Source: JAVBNJ01 sp031551625 (GTDB lineage Bacteria; Bacteroidota; Bacteroidia; Bacteroidales; UBA932). Taken from it: a stretch of DNA of 15,083 nt. Positions 7,099-13,366 of the stretch are shown in pieces (positions within the stretch are counted from its first letter, which is position 1; each line of letters begins with the position of its first letter). Below the pieces are notes generated by a model. It saw only the letters and a program-made list of their open reading frames with translations, was not told where the DNA came from and ran no database searches. Both the position numbers and the translations under genes were made by a program. The stretch lies in the NCBI GenBank assembly GCA_031551625.1, contig JAVBNJ010000113.1:1-15083 (forward strand). Direction: 5' to 3'.

Positions 7099-7124
7099 TA
7101 CAAATCTTTAAATCATTTGTACAA
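7096..7124. promoter_or_regulatory. Paired TTGTACAA sites over the DUF4954 transcription start (possible operator)
   Basis: TTGTACAAAT at 7096-7105 and its exact reverse complement ATTTGTACAA at 7115-7124 are separated by 9 bp. Each half contains the 8-bp palindrome TTGTACAA, so the sites are both direct and inverted repeats with 19-20 bp centre spacing (about two helical turns). They span the end of the -7 box, the predicted start of transcription and the first base of the start codon. A regulator-binding site or a leader hairpin masking the start codon are both possible. Confidence 0.4.
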
Positions 7125-8884
7125 TGAATTACCGAGAACTAACAACCGATGAGGTGAAAACGCTGGTGCAACAAGGTTGCTCGGCGGATAACTGGGTGCA
7201 CGTGAAAGTGTCGCCGGACTTTATGTGCCAACGTGTACATCAGGTACGTTTTACGGGGCACAACCGCTTGGGTGTTTTTTCGAAAGAAATATCATTGAAT
7301 GGAGTGGCACCCGCCCACAGCGGGATCTACAATGCGTGGCTGCACAACTGCACAGTAGGTGACAATGGGTTAATCCTTAACGTAGGCCGCTATATTGCCA
7401 ACTACGAAATTGCCGACGAGGTGGTAATTTGCGATACGGGATGTATAGAAACCACCGGAGAAACAACATTCGGCAATGGCGTATGGACGAACGTAATTGA
7501 TGAAATGGGCGAACATGCCATACCGTTGTATAATGAACTATCGGCGCAGGTGGCCTATTTGTTGGCCATGAACCACCACCGCCCACGCTTGCAGGAGCGA
7601 GCTACGGAAATGATAGCAACCTACTGCGAAAAAATAAAAAGTACCGTCGGAAAAATAGAGGCCGGTGCACAAATAAACGGATGTGGTACTATTACTAATG
7701 TTTTAGTTGGTGAACGGGCACAACTCGAAAATGTGTTGAATCTCCACAACGGTAGTATTTGCAGTACTGCCGAAGCGCCCGCTTATGTTGGCAGCGGTTG
7801 CTCGTGCAGCGATTTTATTATACAATCGGGCGCGTCGCTCAACAATGGTGTGATGCTTTCGCATTGCCTTATCGGGCAAGGCGGGCAGTTCGACAAACAA
7901 TTTTCGGCCGAACATTCCGTGTTTTTCGCCAACTGCCAAGGCTTCCATAGCGAGGCATGCTCGGTGTTTGCGGGGCCTTACACTGTTACTCACCACCGTT
8001 CGACATTGCTGATTGCATTCATGGCTTCGTTCATGAATGCCGGGAGCGGCTCCAACCAAAGCAACCATGCATACAAAACAGGGCCGGTGCACTATGGTTT
8101 GACTTCGCGTGGATTGAAATTAGCAAGCGACAGTTACGTCTTCTGGCCGGCCACCATCGGCGCTTATACGATGGTTACCGGGCGTCACTACAATCATGTG
8201 GACACAACAGATTTTCCATTTTCTTACTTAATCGAAAAAGACGGCAAGTCGCACCTGATGCCCGGCATCAACTTTGCGGCTATCGGCACGTGGCGCGATG
8301 CCACTAAGTGGCCGCAACGCGACCGCCGAAAAGGCGCGTTGATTGACAAAATCCATTTCGATTTGCTGAATCCTTGTGTGATAAGCCAATTGCAGCGCGG
8401 CAAAGAACGCCTCGTCGAAGCAAAAACTATTTTTGGCAAAGCAACTATCGAAGCTCCTGCCAAGCAGCGCGGCATTAAGCATTACGATTTTATTGAAACG
8501 CTGTATCTGTTGGGCGAACTGACAAAGCGGGTAGAGTTGAAAATTGATTTGGCAGCCGATAATTTTTCGCATACCGAATGGATAGATGCGGCCGGCATGT
8601 ATTGCCCTGCAACAGTTTTCGAAAAATTACTAACTGATGTCGAGAGCGGATACGTGAAAAATTTGGAAGATGTAGCCGCTGCTATCGACGATATTTATCA
8701 CCATTATCCGCGCTATGCGTGGGCGTGGGCATCGCAAGCATTCGAAAAAAAATTCGGCAAGCACCCCGCGCAATTGCCCGACACCGAAATACAACAATAC
8801 ATCGCGCAATTCAAAGAGCAGGAAGCGCAATACAACCAGCAATTGCAACGCGATGCGGAAAAAGACAAAGAGTTGTATGAATAA
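7124..8884 (+). CDS. DUF4954 family protein (left-handed beta-helix, nucleotide-sugar-transferase-like)
   Basis: 586 residues, ATG 7124. Recognised as DUF4954, a family common in Bacteroidota. Matching segments are the N-terminus (MNYRELTTDEVKTLVQQGC), HSGIYNAWLHNCTVGDN, YIANYEI, NCQGFHSEACSVFAGPYTVTHH (about 269-290), AGSGSNQSNHAYKTGPVHYG (about 305-325) and SDSYVFWPATIGAYTMV. Short hexapeptide-like turns (INGCGTITNVLVGERAQLENV) point to a left-handed parallel beta-helix as in acyl- and nucleotidyl-transferases of sugar metabolism. No catalytic residue can be assigned. The C-terminal ~30 residues are a charged, Gln-rich helix. No signal peptide, so cytoplasmic. It stands alone between the divergent promoters and the ABC gene and is somewhat shorter than the ~650-residue relatives I recall. 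Confidence 0.85.
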   Translation: MNYRELTTDEVKTLVQQGCSADNWVHVKVSPDFMCQRVHQVRFTGHNRLGVFSKEISLNGVAPAHSGIYNAWLHNCTVGDNGLILNVGRYIANYEIADEVVICDTGCIETTGETTFGNGVWTNVIDEMGEHAIPLYNELSAQVAYLLAMNHHRPRLQERATEMIATYCEKIKSTVGKIEAGAQINGCGTITNVLVGERAQLENVLNLHNGSICSTAEAPAYVGSGCSCSDFIIQSGASLNNGVMLSHCLIGQGGQFDKQFSAEHSVFFANCQGFHSEACSVFAGPYTVTHHRSTLLIAFMASFMNAGSGSNQSNHAYKTGPVHYGLTSRGLKLASDSYVFWPATIGAYTMVTGRHYNHVDTTDFPFSYLIEKDGKSHLMPGINFAAIGTWRDATKWPQRDRRKGALIDKIHFDLLNPCVISQLQRGKERLVEAKTIFGKATIEAPAKQRGIKHYDFIETLYLLGELTKRVELKIDLAADNFSHTEWIDAAGMYCPATVFEKLLTDVESGYVKNLEDVAAAIDDIYHHYPRYAWAWASQAFEKKFGKHPAQLPDTEIQQYIAQFKEQEAQYNQQLQRDAEKDKELYE

Positions 8885-8885
8885 A

Positions 8886-8902
8886 CAATCCTGCGAGGAT
8901 TG
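8886..8902 (+). terminator. Small hairpin just after DUF4954 stop
   Basis: CAATCC / GGATTG pair around a 5-nt loop (TGCGA), starting 1 nt after the stop codon. The stem is only 6 bp and is followed by AAATAAG rather than a T-run, so it is a weak terminator candidate or a fragment of a repeat. Confidence 0.25.
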
Positions 8903-9022
8903 AAATAAGTACACGCTATTGTGCCGGGTTATACCATACAGTCCCAAGAACGACTATCTCTTGTCAGGGAAAGATGTGTCCGGTAATTTGGTCATTAATA
9001 TAGCGAACCGTTGTACTTTTTG

Positions 9023-9030
9023 TATCTTTG
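9023..9030 (+). promoter_or_regulatory. -7 promoter box (TATCTTTG) of the GldA-like ABC gene
   Basis: TATCTTTG matches TAnnTTTG, 19 nt upstream of ATG 9050; predicted leader about 14 nt. The weak purine stretch AAGGAC just before the ATG may help ribosome binding. Confidence 0.65.
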
Positions 9031-9049
9031 TAAAAATTACAAGGACAAA

Positions 9050-9751
9050 ATGATAACAGTCGATACTATATCCAAACTCTATGGCGCGCAAAAAGCGTTG
9101 GACAATGTGAGTTTCACGGTGCAGCGCGGCGAAGTGCTGGGGCTACTGGGTCCCAATGGTGCAGGCAAATCTACGTTGATGAAAATACTGACGGGTTACC
9201 TGTCGCCTACGTCGGGCAAAGCGACTGTCAATGGATTTGATGTTGCCACGCAGTCGCTCGAAGCGCGCCGCACCATTGGCTACTTGCCCGAACACAACCC
9301 ACTGTACAATGATCTTTACATACGAGAATATTTACAGCTCATGGGAAGCTTGCATCGCTTGGGTAGCAAGCTCAGCAAGCGTATTGATGATGTGATTGAA
9401 CGCACCGGTATCACACCCGAACAGCACAAAAAAATAGGGCAACTTTCTAAAGGCTATCGTCAGCGTGTGGGTTTGGCGCAAGCATTGCTGCACGAACCGT
9501 CAGCCCTTAGTCTCGACGAACCGACCACCGGCCTCGATCCTAACCAAATTGTCGATATCCGCCAGTTGATTGCCGAGCTGGGGCGCGAGCGGGTCGTGCT
9601 TTTCTCGACGCACATCATGCAGGAAGTAGAAGCTGTGTGCAATCGTATTGTGATTATCAACCATGGGAAAATAGTGGCTGACACGCCGCTTACCAAAGAA
9701 AATAATACATCAGTTGAAAAGATGTTCCGCGAATTGACGAAAAATAATTAA
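9050..9751 (+). CDS. ABC transporter ATP-binding protein, GldA-like, shortened C-terminus
   Basis: 233 residues from ATG 9050; an in-frame TTG at 9011 lies upstream of the promoter box and is rejected. All ABC ATPase motifs are present: Walker A GPNGAGKST (34-42), the GldA-type Q-loop region GYLPEHNPLYNDLYIREYL (78-96, with Glu where Gln is usual), signature LSKGYRQRVG (132-141), Walker B SALSLDEPTTGLD (151-163) and H-loop His188 (STHIM). GldA-type proteins are the ATPase of an ABC exporter needed for gliding in flavobacteria and are also common in non-gliding Bacteroidota. They are usually about 300 residues. Here about 60 residues after the H-loop region are missing, yet the terminal motif SVEKMFRELTK is kept, so an internal deletion is likely. 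No permease gene (gldF/gldG-like) is adjacent. The next gene starts 28 nt downstream. Confidence 0.85.
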   Translation: MITVDTISKLYGAQKALDNVSFTVQRGEVLGLLGPNGAGKSTLMKILTGYLSPTSGKATVNGFDVATQSLEARRTIGYLPEHNPLYNDLYIREYLQLMGSLHRLGSKLSKRIDDVIERTGITPEQHKKIGQLSKGYRQRVGLAQALLHEPSALSLDEPTTGLDPNQIVDIRQLIAELGRERVVLFSTHIMQEVEAVCNRIVIINHGKIVADTPLTKENNTSVEKMFRELTKNN

Positions 9752-9779
9752 CTTTACAAAAAATTAATGTAACTAATTT

Positions 9780-10691
9780 ATGGAAAGTACCGCACAACAA
9801 AACAACACCTCACGACCTACTTCCGGCTTGAAAACGGCTGTTATTATATTATCTATTGTAGTGGCTATCCTTGCAGGTGCATTGCTTTACATTGCCGCCC
9901 ACAAAGTGCCGCAACAGCAACAACAAATTGTGGAACTGCGTACCGAAAAAGATACGTTGATGGACAATTTGCTTACTTTGCGTACACAGTACGACGACCT
10001 GCAAACAAGCAACGACACGCTCAATGCGCAACTCGATGTGGAAAAGCAAAAGGTAGACATGATGATTGAAAAACTCAAAAAAACCGATGCGAACAACAAA
10101 GCGCAAATCCGCCAGTACGAAAAGGAGTTGGGTACATTGCGCGATATTATGCGCGGCTACATTCGCCAGATTGACTCACTCAATACGTTAAATATTGCAT
10201 TGCGCGAAGAGACTACCACTGCCAAAGCCGAAGCCCGTGAATCGCACGAAAAATACCAATCGCTGGTGCAAACGACCGATGATTTGGCCAAGCAAGTAGA
10301 AAAAGGATCGGTGATAAAAGCGCGTGATATATCGGTAGTAGCGATCAATGAAAAAGGAAAAGATCAAACACGCGCCAGCCGCACCGATAAGTTGAAAGCC
10401 TGCTTTACGTTGGTCGAAAACAGCATTGCTGCTAAAGGCCCGCGCAATATATTTATCCGCGTGAAAGGTCCCGACGGAATTTTGATGACACAATCGGAAG
10501 CCAATGTTTTTCAAGCCAACGGCGAACAACTTATTTATTCGGCTGTGCGTGAAGTGGATTACCAAGGCGCCGATATCGAAGTGTGTATCTTCTATGGTGG
10601 TAATGGCGAAACATTTACTAAAGGTACTTACACCGTTGATATCTACTCCGGCGGTGCACTCATTGGCCACGGCGAGATATTATTGAAGTAA
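9780..10691 (+). CDS. Membrane-anchored coiled-coil protein of unknown function
   Basis: 303 residues, ATG 9780. A polar N-terminal tail (1-17) precedes one transmembrane helix at about 18-40 (KTAVIILSIVVAILAGALLYIAA). There is a long coiled coil at about 45-173 and then a compact C-terminal domain at about 178-303 predicted to be beta-rich (ISVVAINEKGKDQTRASRTD, FIRVKGPDGILM, GTYTVDIYSGG). The topology suggests an N-in inner-membrane protein with a periplasmic rod and head. Proteins of this plan are frequent in Bacteroidota but uncharacterised; I do not recognise a named family. It follows the GldA-like gene by 28 nt with no promoter box between, so the two are probably co-transcribed. A perfect inverted repeat begins 6 nt after its stop. 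Confidence 0.75.
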   Translation: MESTAQQNNTSRPTSGLKTAVIILSIVVAILAGALLYIAAHKVPQQQQQIVELRTEKDTLMDNLLTLRTQYDDLQTSNDTLNAQLDVEKQKVDMMIEKLKKTDANNKAQIRQYEKELGTLRDIMRGYIRQIDSLNTLNIALREETTTAKAEARESHEKYQSLVQTTDDLAKQVEKGSVIKARDISVVAINEKGKDQTRASRTDKLKACFTLVENSIAAKGPRNIFIRVKGPDGILMTQSEANVFQANGEQLIYSAVREVDYQGADIEVCIFYGGNGETFTKGTYTVDIYSGGALIGHGEILLK

Positions 10692-10697
10692 GTTTTC

Positions 10698-10759
10698 CCG
10701 CAAAGACACAAAGAGCACAAAGAAAATAATATAGCTTTGTGCTCTTTGTGTCTTTGCGG
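10698..10759. repeat. Perfect 25-bp inverted repeat between coiled-coil gene and hemW
   Basis: The left arm at 10698-10722 (CCGCAAAGACACAAAG...) is the exact reverse complement of the right arm at 10735-10759 (...CTTTGTGTCTTTGCGG), with a 12-nt AT-rich loop at 10723-10734. The unit is built from repeats of CAAAGA/CACAAAG and resembles CGCAAAGACGCAAAG-type intergenic repeats seen in many bacterial genomes (recalled, not searched). It could act as a terminator-like structure for the upstream gene, although there is no T-run after it. It ends 14 bp before the hemW start codon. Confidence 0.85.
10732..10739 (+). promoter_or_regulatory. Possible -7 promoter box (TAGCTTTG) of hemW inside the inverted repeat
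   Basis: TAGCTTTG fits TAnnTTTG and straddles the loop and right arm of the inverted repeat, 34 nt upstream of the hemW ATG. It is the only fitting box before hemW. The match may be accidental, since the repeat is made of CTTTG units. Confidence 0.35.
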
Positions 10760-10773
10760 ACAGCAAGAATACG

Positions 10774-11925
10774 ATGGTTTATATTCACATTCCTTTCTGT
10801 AAACAACTTTGCGCCTACTGCGATTTTTATTTTACGATGTCGTTGGCTCGTAAAGAGCAAATGGTGCATGCATTGCTACGAGAAATGGATTTGCGGAAAG
10901 ATTGCTTTGTCGTCATTGCGAGCGATAGCAAAGCAATCTACAATGATGTACCGAACACCCTGTATTTTGGTGGTGGTACACCATCGGTATTGGAACCGCG
11001 AGAATTGCAACAACTGATAGAAAAAGTAAAGATACTCCGTGGAGTTGATAGCTTTGACGAGCTGACGGTGGAAGTAAATCCCGATGACATTACTTCCGCT
11101 TATGCACAAGCATTGCGTGCCATGGGCGTTAACCGCCTGAGCATTGGTATACAAACGTTCGACGATGCATTATTGAAAAACATCCGCCGCCGCCATTCTT
11201 CCGCACAGGCTATTGCAAGTGTGCAAATGGCGCAGGCTGCGGGTTTCGACAATATTACCATTGATTTGATGTACGGCCTGCCGGGGCAAGCAATGGACGC
11301 TTGGAAGCGCGATGTGGCGCAGGCCATGGCATTAGACGTACCGCATATATCCGCCTATCACTTAACTGTTGAACCAAACACATTATTCGGAAAACAACAA
11401 GCAAAAGGTTTGCTGCACTTACCCGAGGAGGAACTGGGTATTCAACAATTCCTGTATCTGCACGATACGTTGGAGGAAACGGGCTACGAACATTACGAAG
11501 TGTCGAACTTTGCCCGCCGCGGTTTCCGTGCGGTACACAACAGCGGCTATTGGCAAGGATTTCCGTACATAGGCATTGGCCCGTCGGCACATTCGTACAA
11601 TGGCTGCCGTCGCCGTTGGAATGTAGCCAATAATTTGCGCTATTTGCAAGCCGTGGAGAATAGCGAACCATTCTATGAAAGCGAGGAACTGACCACCGAA
11701 ATGCGGTTTAATGAATATCTGCTTATCTCGTTGCGTACCGCGGCCGGTGTTGACTTGGACTACATAACTAAAAATTTCGGCGTGTCGTTTTTAGAACACA
11801 CATTGCAGCAAGTGCAGCGTCACTTGGCTACTGGAACATTAGCAAAAAACGATAACCGGCTGCAAATCCCGCCTCGCCAATTCCTCCGCGCCGACGAAGT
11901 AATTCGCGATTTGTTCTGGGTGTAG
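10774..11925 (+). CDS. hemW: HemW, radical SAM heme chaperone (coproporphyrinogen oxidase-like)
   Basis: 383 residues, ATG 10774. HemW binds heme and a [4Fe-4S] cluster and delivers heme to apo-proteins; it was long annotated as an anaerobic coproporphyrinogen III oxidase. The radical SAM cluster motif Cx3Cx2C is at 9-16 (FCKQLCAYCDF). The SAM-contacting GGGTPS is at 66-71 (YFGGGTPS), followed by EVNPDDIT, RLSIGIQTFDD, ITIDLMYGLPGQ and ISAYHLTVEPNT. The HemN C-terminal domain is recognisable from YIGIGPSAHSY and MRFNEYLLISLRTAAGVDL onward. Residues about 43-55 (DCFVVIASDSKAI) correspond to a 39-bp palindromic repeat inserted in frame; relatives have a short loop there before the TIYFGGGTPS strand. 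The N-terminal half is otherwise intact, so the protein is probably functional. Confidence 0.93.
   Translation: MVYIHIPFCKQLCAYCDFYFTMSLARKEQMVHALLREMDLRKDCFVVIASDSKAIYNDVPNTLYFGGGTPSVLEPRELQQLIEKVKILRGVDSFDELTVEVNPDDITSAYAQALRAMGVNRLSIGIQTFDDALLKNIRRRHSSAQAIASVQMAQAAGFDNITIDLMYGLPGQAMDAWKRDVAQAMALDVPHISAYHLTVEPNTLFGKQQAKGLLHLPEEELGIQQFLYLHDTLEETGYEHYEVSNFARRGFRAVHNSGYWQGFPYIGIGPSAHSYNGCRRRWNVANNLRYLQAVENSEPFYESEELTTEMRFNEYLLISLRTAAGVDLDYITKNFGVSFLEHTLQQVQRHLATGTLAKNDNRLQIPPRQFLRADEVIRDLFWV
10900..10938. repeat. Short palindromic repeat element inserted in frame within hemW
   Basis: GATTGCTTTG at 10900-10909 and its exact reverse complement CAAAGCAATC at 10929-10938 enclose TCGTCATTGCGAGCGATAG. 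The whole closely resembles the dispersed element CGTCATTGCGAGCGAAGC followed by GAAGCAATCT that is common between genes in many bacteria. Here it lies in the hemW coding frame at residues about 43-55, without stop or frameshift. This is analogous to the in-gene palindromic elements described in Rickettsia. Confidence 0.75.
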
Positions 11926-12027
11926 CCAACACTTCCCGTGTGATACCTTGCACACCTGGTGAGTCTCTCTATTGTGCAAACAAGCGGTCGAACTGTTCGG
12001 GCCGAATGATGCAAAGTTTTTTGTTAT

Positions 12028-12065
12028 GCAATTTTTTTGTTTTTTGTACCTTTGCAAAAAATTGC
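12028..12065. promoter_or_regulatory. Inverted repeat GCAATTTTTT / AAAAAATTGC around the SUI1 promoter
   Basis: GCAATTTTTT at 12028-12037 and its reverse complement at 12056-12065 flank the TACCTTTG box at 12047-12054. The pair could be a regulator site or a chance feature of A/T-rich DNA. Confidence 0.25.
12047..12054 (+). promoter_or_regulatory. -7 promoter box (TACCTTTG) of the SUI1-DUF4271 gene cluster
   Basis: TACCTTTG fits TAnnTTTG, 18 nt upstream of ATG 12073; predicted leader about 12-14 nt. Confidence 0.65.
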
Positions 12066-12072
12066 GAAAACT

Positions 12073-12417
12073 ATGGCCGGTAACGATTGGAAATCACGAT
12101 TGGGAATGGTATACTCCACCAACCCCGACTTTCAATATCAGCAAGAAGGGAGCGACGAAGTGGCGACTTTGCCGCCGGCACAACAGAAGTTGATTGTGAG
12201 CATTGACCGTCGCCAGCGGGCAGGCAAGCAGGTAACACTGGTTACCGGTTTTGTGGGCACAGCGTATGATTTGCAAGAACTCGGCAAAATGCTGAAAACA
12301 AAATGCGGCGTGGGTGGCACAGCCAAAGACGGCGAGATAATGATACAAGGCGATTTTCGCGACCGTATCGTAGAATTATTGACAGCCAATGGGTACAAGG
12401 CGAAAAAAGGGAATTAA
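12073..12417 (+). CDS. SUI1/YciH-type translation initiation factor
   Basis: 114 residues from ATG 12073. The frame extends upstream to a TTG at 12037, but that passes through the promoter box. An N-terminal tail (NDWKSRLGMVYSTNPDFQY) precedes the SUI1 domain at about 38-111 (KLIVSIDRRQRAGKQVTLVTGF, LGKMLKTKCGVGGTAKDGEIMIQGDFRDRIVELL). The family is the bacterial relative of eukaryotic eIF1 and archaeal aIF1. It can influence start-site fidelity, although its bacterial role is not settled. The gene opens a run of closely spaced genes (DUF4271, hemD, rnpA, yidD). Confidence 0.9.
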   Translation: MAGNDWKSRLGMVYSTNPDFQYQQEGSDEVATLPPAQQKLIVSIDRRQRAGKQVTLVTGFVGTAYDLQELGKMLKTKCGVGGTAKDGEIMIQGDFRDRIVELLTANGYKAKKGN

Positions 12418-12418
12418 G

Positions 12419-12453
12419 AATTCCAAAATTTAAAAATTCCAAGATTCGAAATT
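12419..12453. repeat. AATTCCAA tandem-like repeat upstream of DUF4271 gene
   Basis: AATTCCAAAATT at 12419-12430 recurs as AATTCCAAGATT at 12435-12446 (one mismatch, 16-bp period), then a partial ATTCGAAATT reaches the next start codon. It is a simple AT-rich repeat lying directly after the SUI1 stop and running into the TTG start of the DUF4271 gene. Confidence 0.5.
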
Positions 12454-13351
12454 GACGGATTCACTTCATAAAGTTAGTACACCGGACACACTTCATAATG
12501 TAGCGTTGCCACCAGTGACAGACACTGCAAATGTGCTTGTCGATACGCTTACCATACCGGTTGCGAATAGCGCAGCGATAGCCGATTGCACATTGATTGT
12601 TGTGCCATCGCAACAATGGGTGTCGCCGCAAGAATTGTTTGGTGCGCATACCTCATTGGTGGCTGTAGTGGGTAAGCAAGCGACGACCGAACCGCGTAAT
12701 TTTGCATCGTCGTTGTTCGAAGGTTTTTTAGCATTGGGTATTATTTTTCTTTTCTTGGCATTTTTTCGTTATGTGCGCAATTTCTTTTCGTCGCTGGTGG
12801 CGGGGCTTTTCAGCTATCAAGCCAGCGAAAAGCAATTTAAAGAAAATTCGCTTTCGGTGGCTATTACAAACCGTGTGTTGCTGGTATTTGCATTGATGTC
12901 GATTAGTTTTTTTTGCTGGTTGTTGTGGTTGCACAATACCGATACCGGTCGCAGTGGGTCTTCTCCATGGTATTCGTTTGCATGGATTGGAGGTGGAATT
13001 TGCGCCTATTTTTTGATTAAAACATTATTACTACTGGCTATTGACTACGTGGGCAAGAGCGCACCGCTCATGCATTTGGTCATTCACTTCGGACGTCTCT
13101 ACACCATTGCCGCCGGCTTTGCTCTGTTTCCTGTAGCCTTGCTTATTGCGGCTTCCGACCCGGGCATTGTGTTCAACACGTTGATGGTAATCAGCCTTGT
13201 GATAACAGCTTTGTGTGTTCTGTTCTATTTTTTACGGATTGTACAAATATTTTTTACCGCACGTGTTTCCGGTTTCTTTTTATTTTTGTACCTTTGCACT
13301 CTCGAATTAGCGCCCTTTTTAGTGTTATATTCTTTAGTATCTGTGAGTTAG
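12452..13351 (+). CDS. DUF4271 multi-pass membrane protein
   Basis: 299 residues using a TTG start at 12452. An in-frame stop lies at 12431-12433, and no ATG follows until residue ~148, past the first transmembrane helix, so the TTG is the only reasonable start. The N-terminal ~75 residues are polar and Thr/Val-rich. Six hydrophobic segments then follow at about 88-108 (FLALGIIFLFLAFFRYV), 143-163, 174-199, 206-231, 237-262 and 270-297. This length and pattern, and the position upstream of hemD, rnpA and yidD, identify DUF4271, an uncharacterised inner-membrane family of Bacteroidota. Its 3' end contains the likely promoter of hemD. Confidence 0.8.
   Translation: MTDSLHKVSTPDTLHNVALPPVTDTANVLVDTLTIPVANSAAIADCTLIVVPSQQWVSPQELFGAHTSLVAVVGKQATTEPRNFASSLFEGFLALGIIFLFLAFFRYVRNFFSSLVAGLFSYQASEKQFKENSLSVAITNRVLLVFALMSISFFCWLLWLHNTDTGRSGSSPWYSFAWIGGGICAYFLIKTLLLLAIDYVGKSAPLMHLVIHFGRLYTIAAGFALFPVALLIAASDPGIVFNTLMVISLVITALCVLFYFLRIVQIFFTARVSGFFLFLYLCTLELAPFLVLYSLVSVS
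13289..13296 (+). promoter_or_regulatory. -7 promoter box (TACCTTTG) for hemD inside the DUF4271 gene
   Basis: TACCTTTG within the sequence TTTTTGTACCTTTGCAC fits TAnnTTTG and lies in the last 63 bp of the DUF4271 coding sequence, 70 nt upstream of the hemD ATG. It would allow hemD-rnpA-yidD to be transcribed separately. Confidence 0.5.
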
Positions 13352-13366
13352 AAATATTTAAGACAC

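Noticed and set aside
8886..8902. CRISPR-like repeat (AATCCTGCGAGGATTGAAAT)
   Set aside because: The ATTGAAA ending recalls CRISPR repeats, but there is a single copy with no spacers and no cas genes in the window.
10774..11925. HemN (true anaerobic coproporphyrinogen III oxidase) instead of HemW
   Set aside because: The length (383 versus about 450), the start directly at the YIHIPFC motif without the HemN N-terminal extension, and the overall pattern match HemW.
11948..11979. Hairpin TTGCACA / TGTGCAA after hemW
   Set aside because: Only 7 bp with an 18-nt loop and no T-run; too weak to call a terminator.
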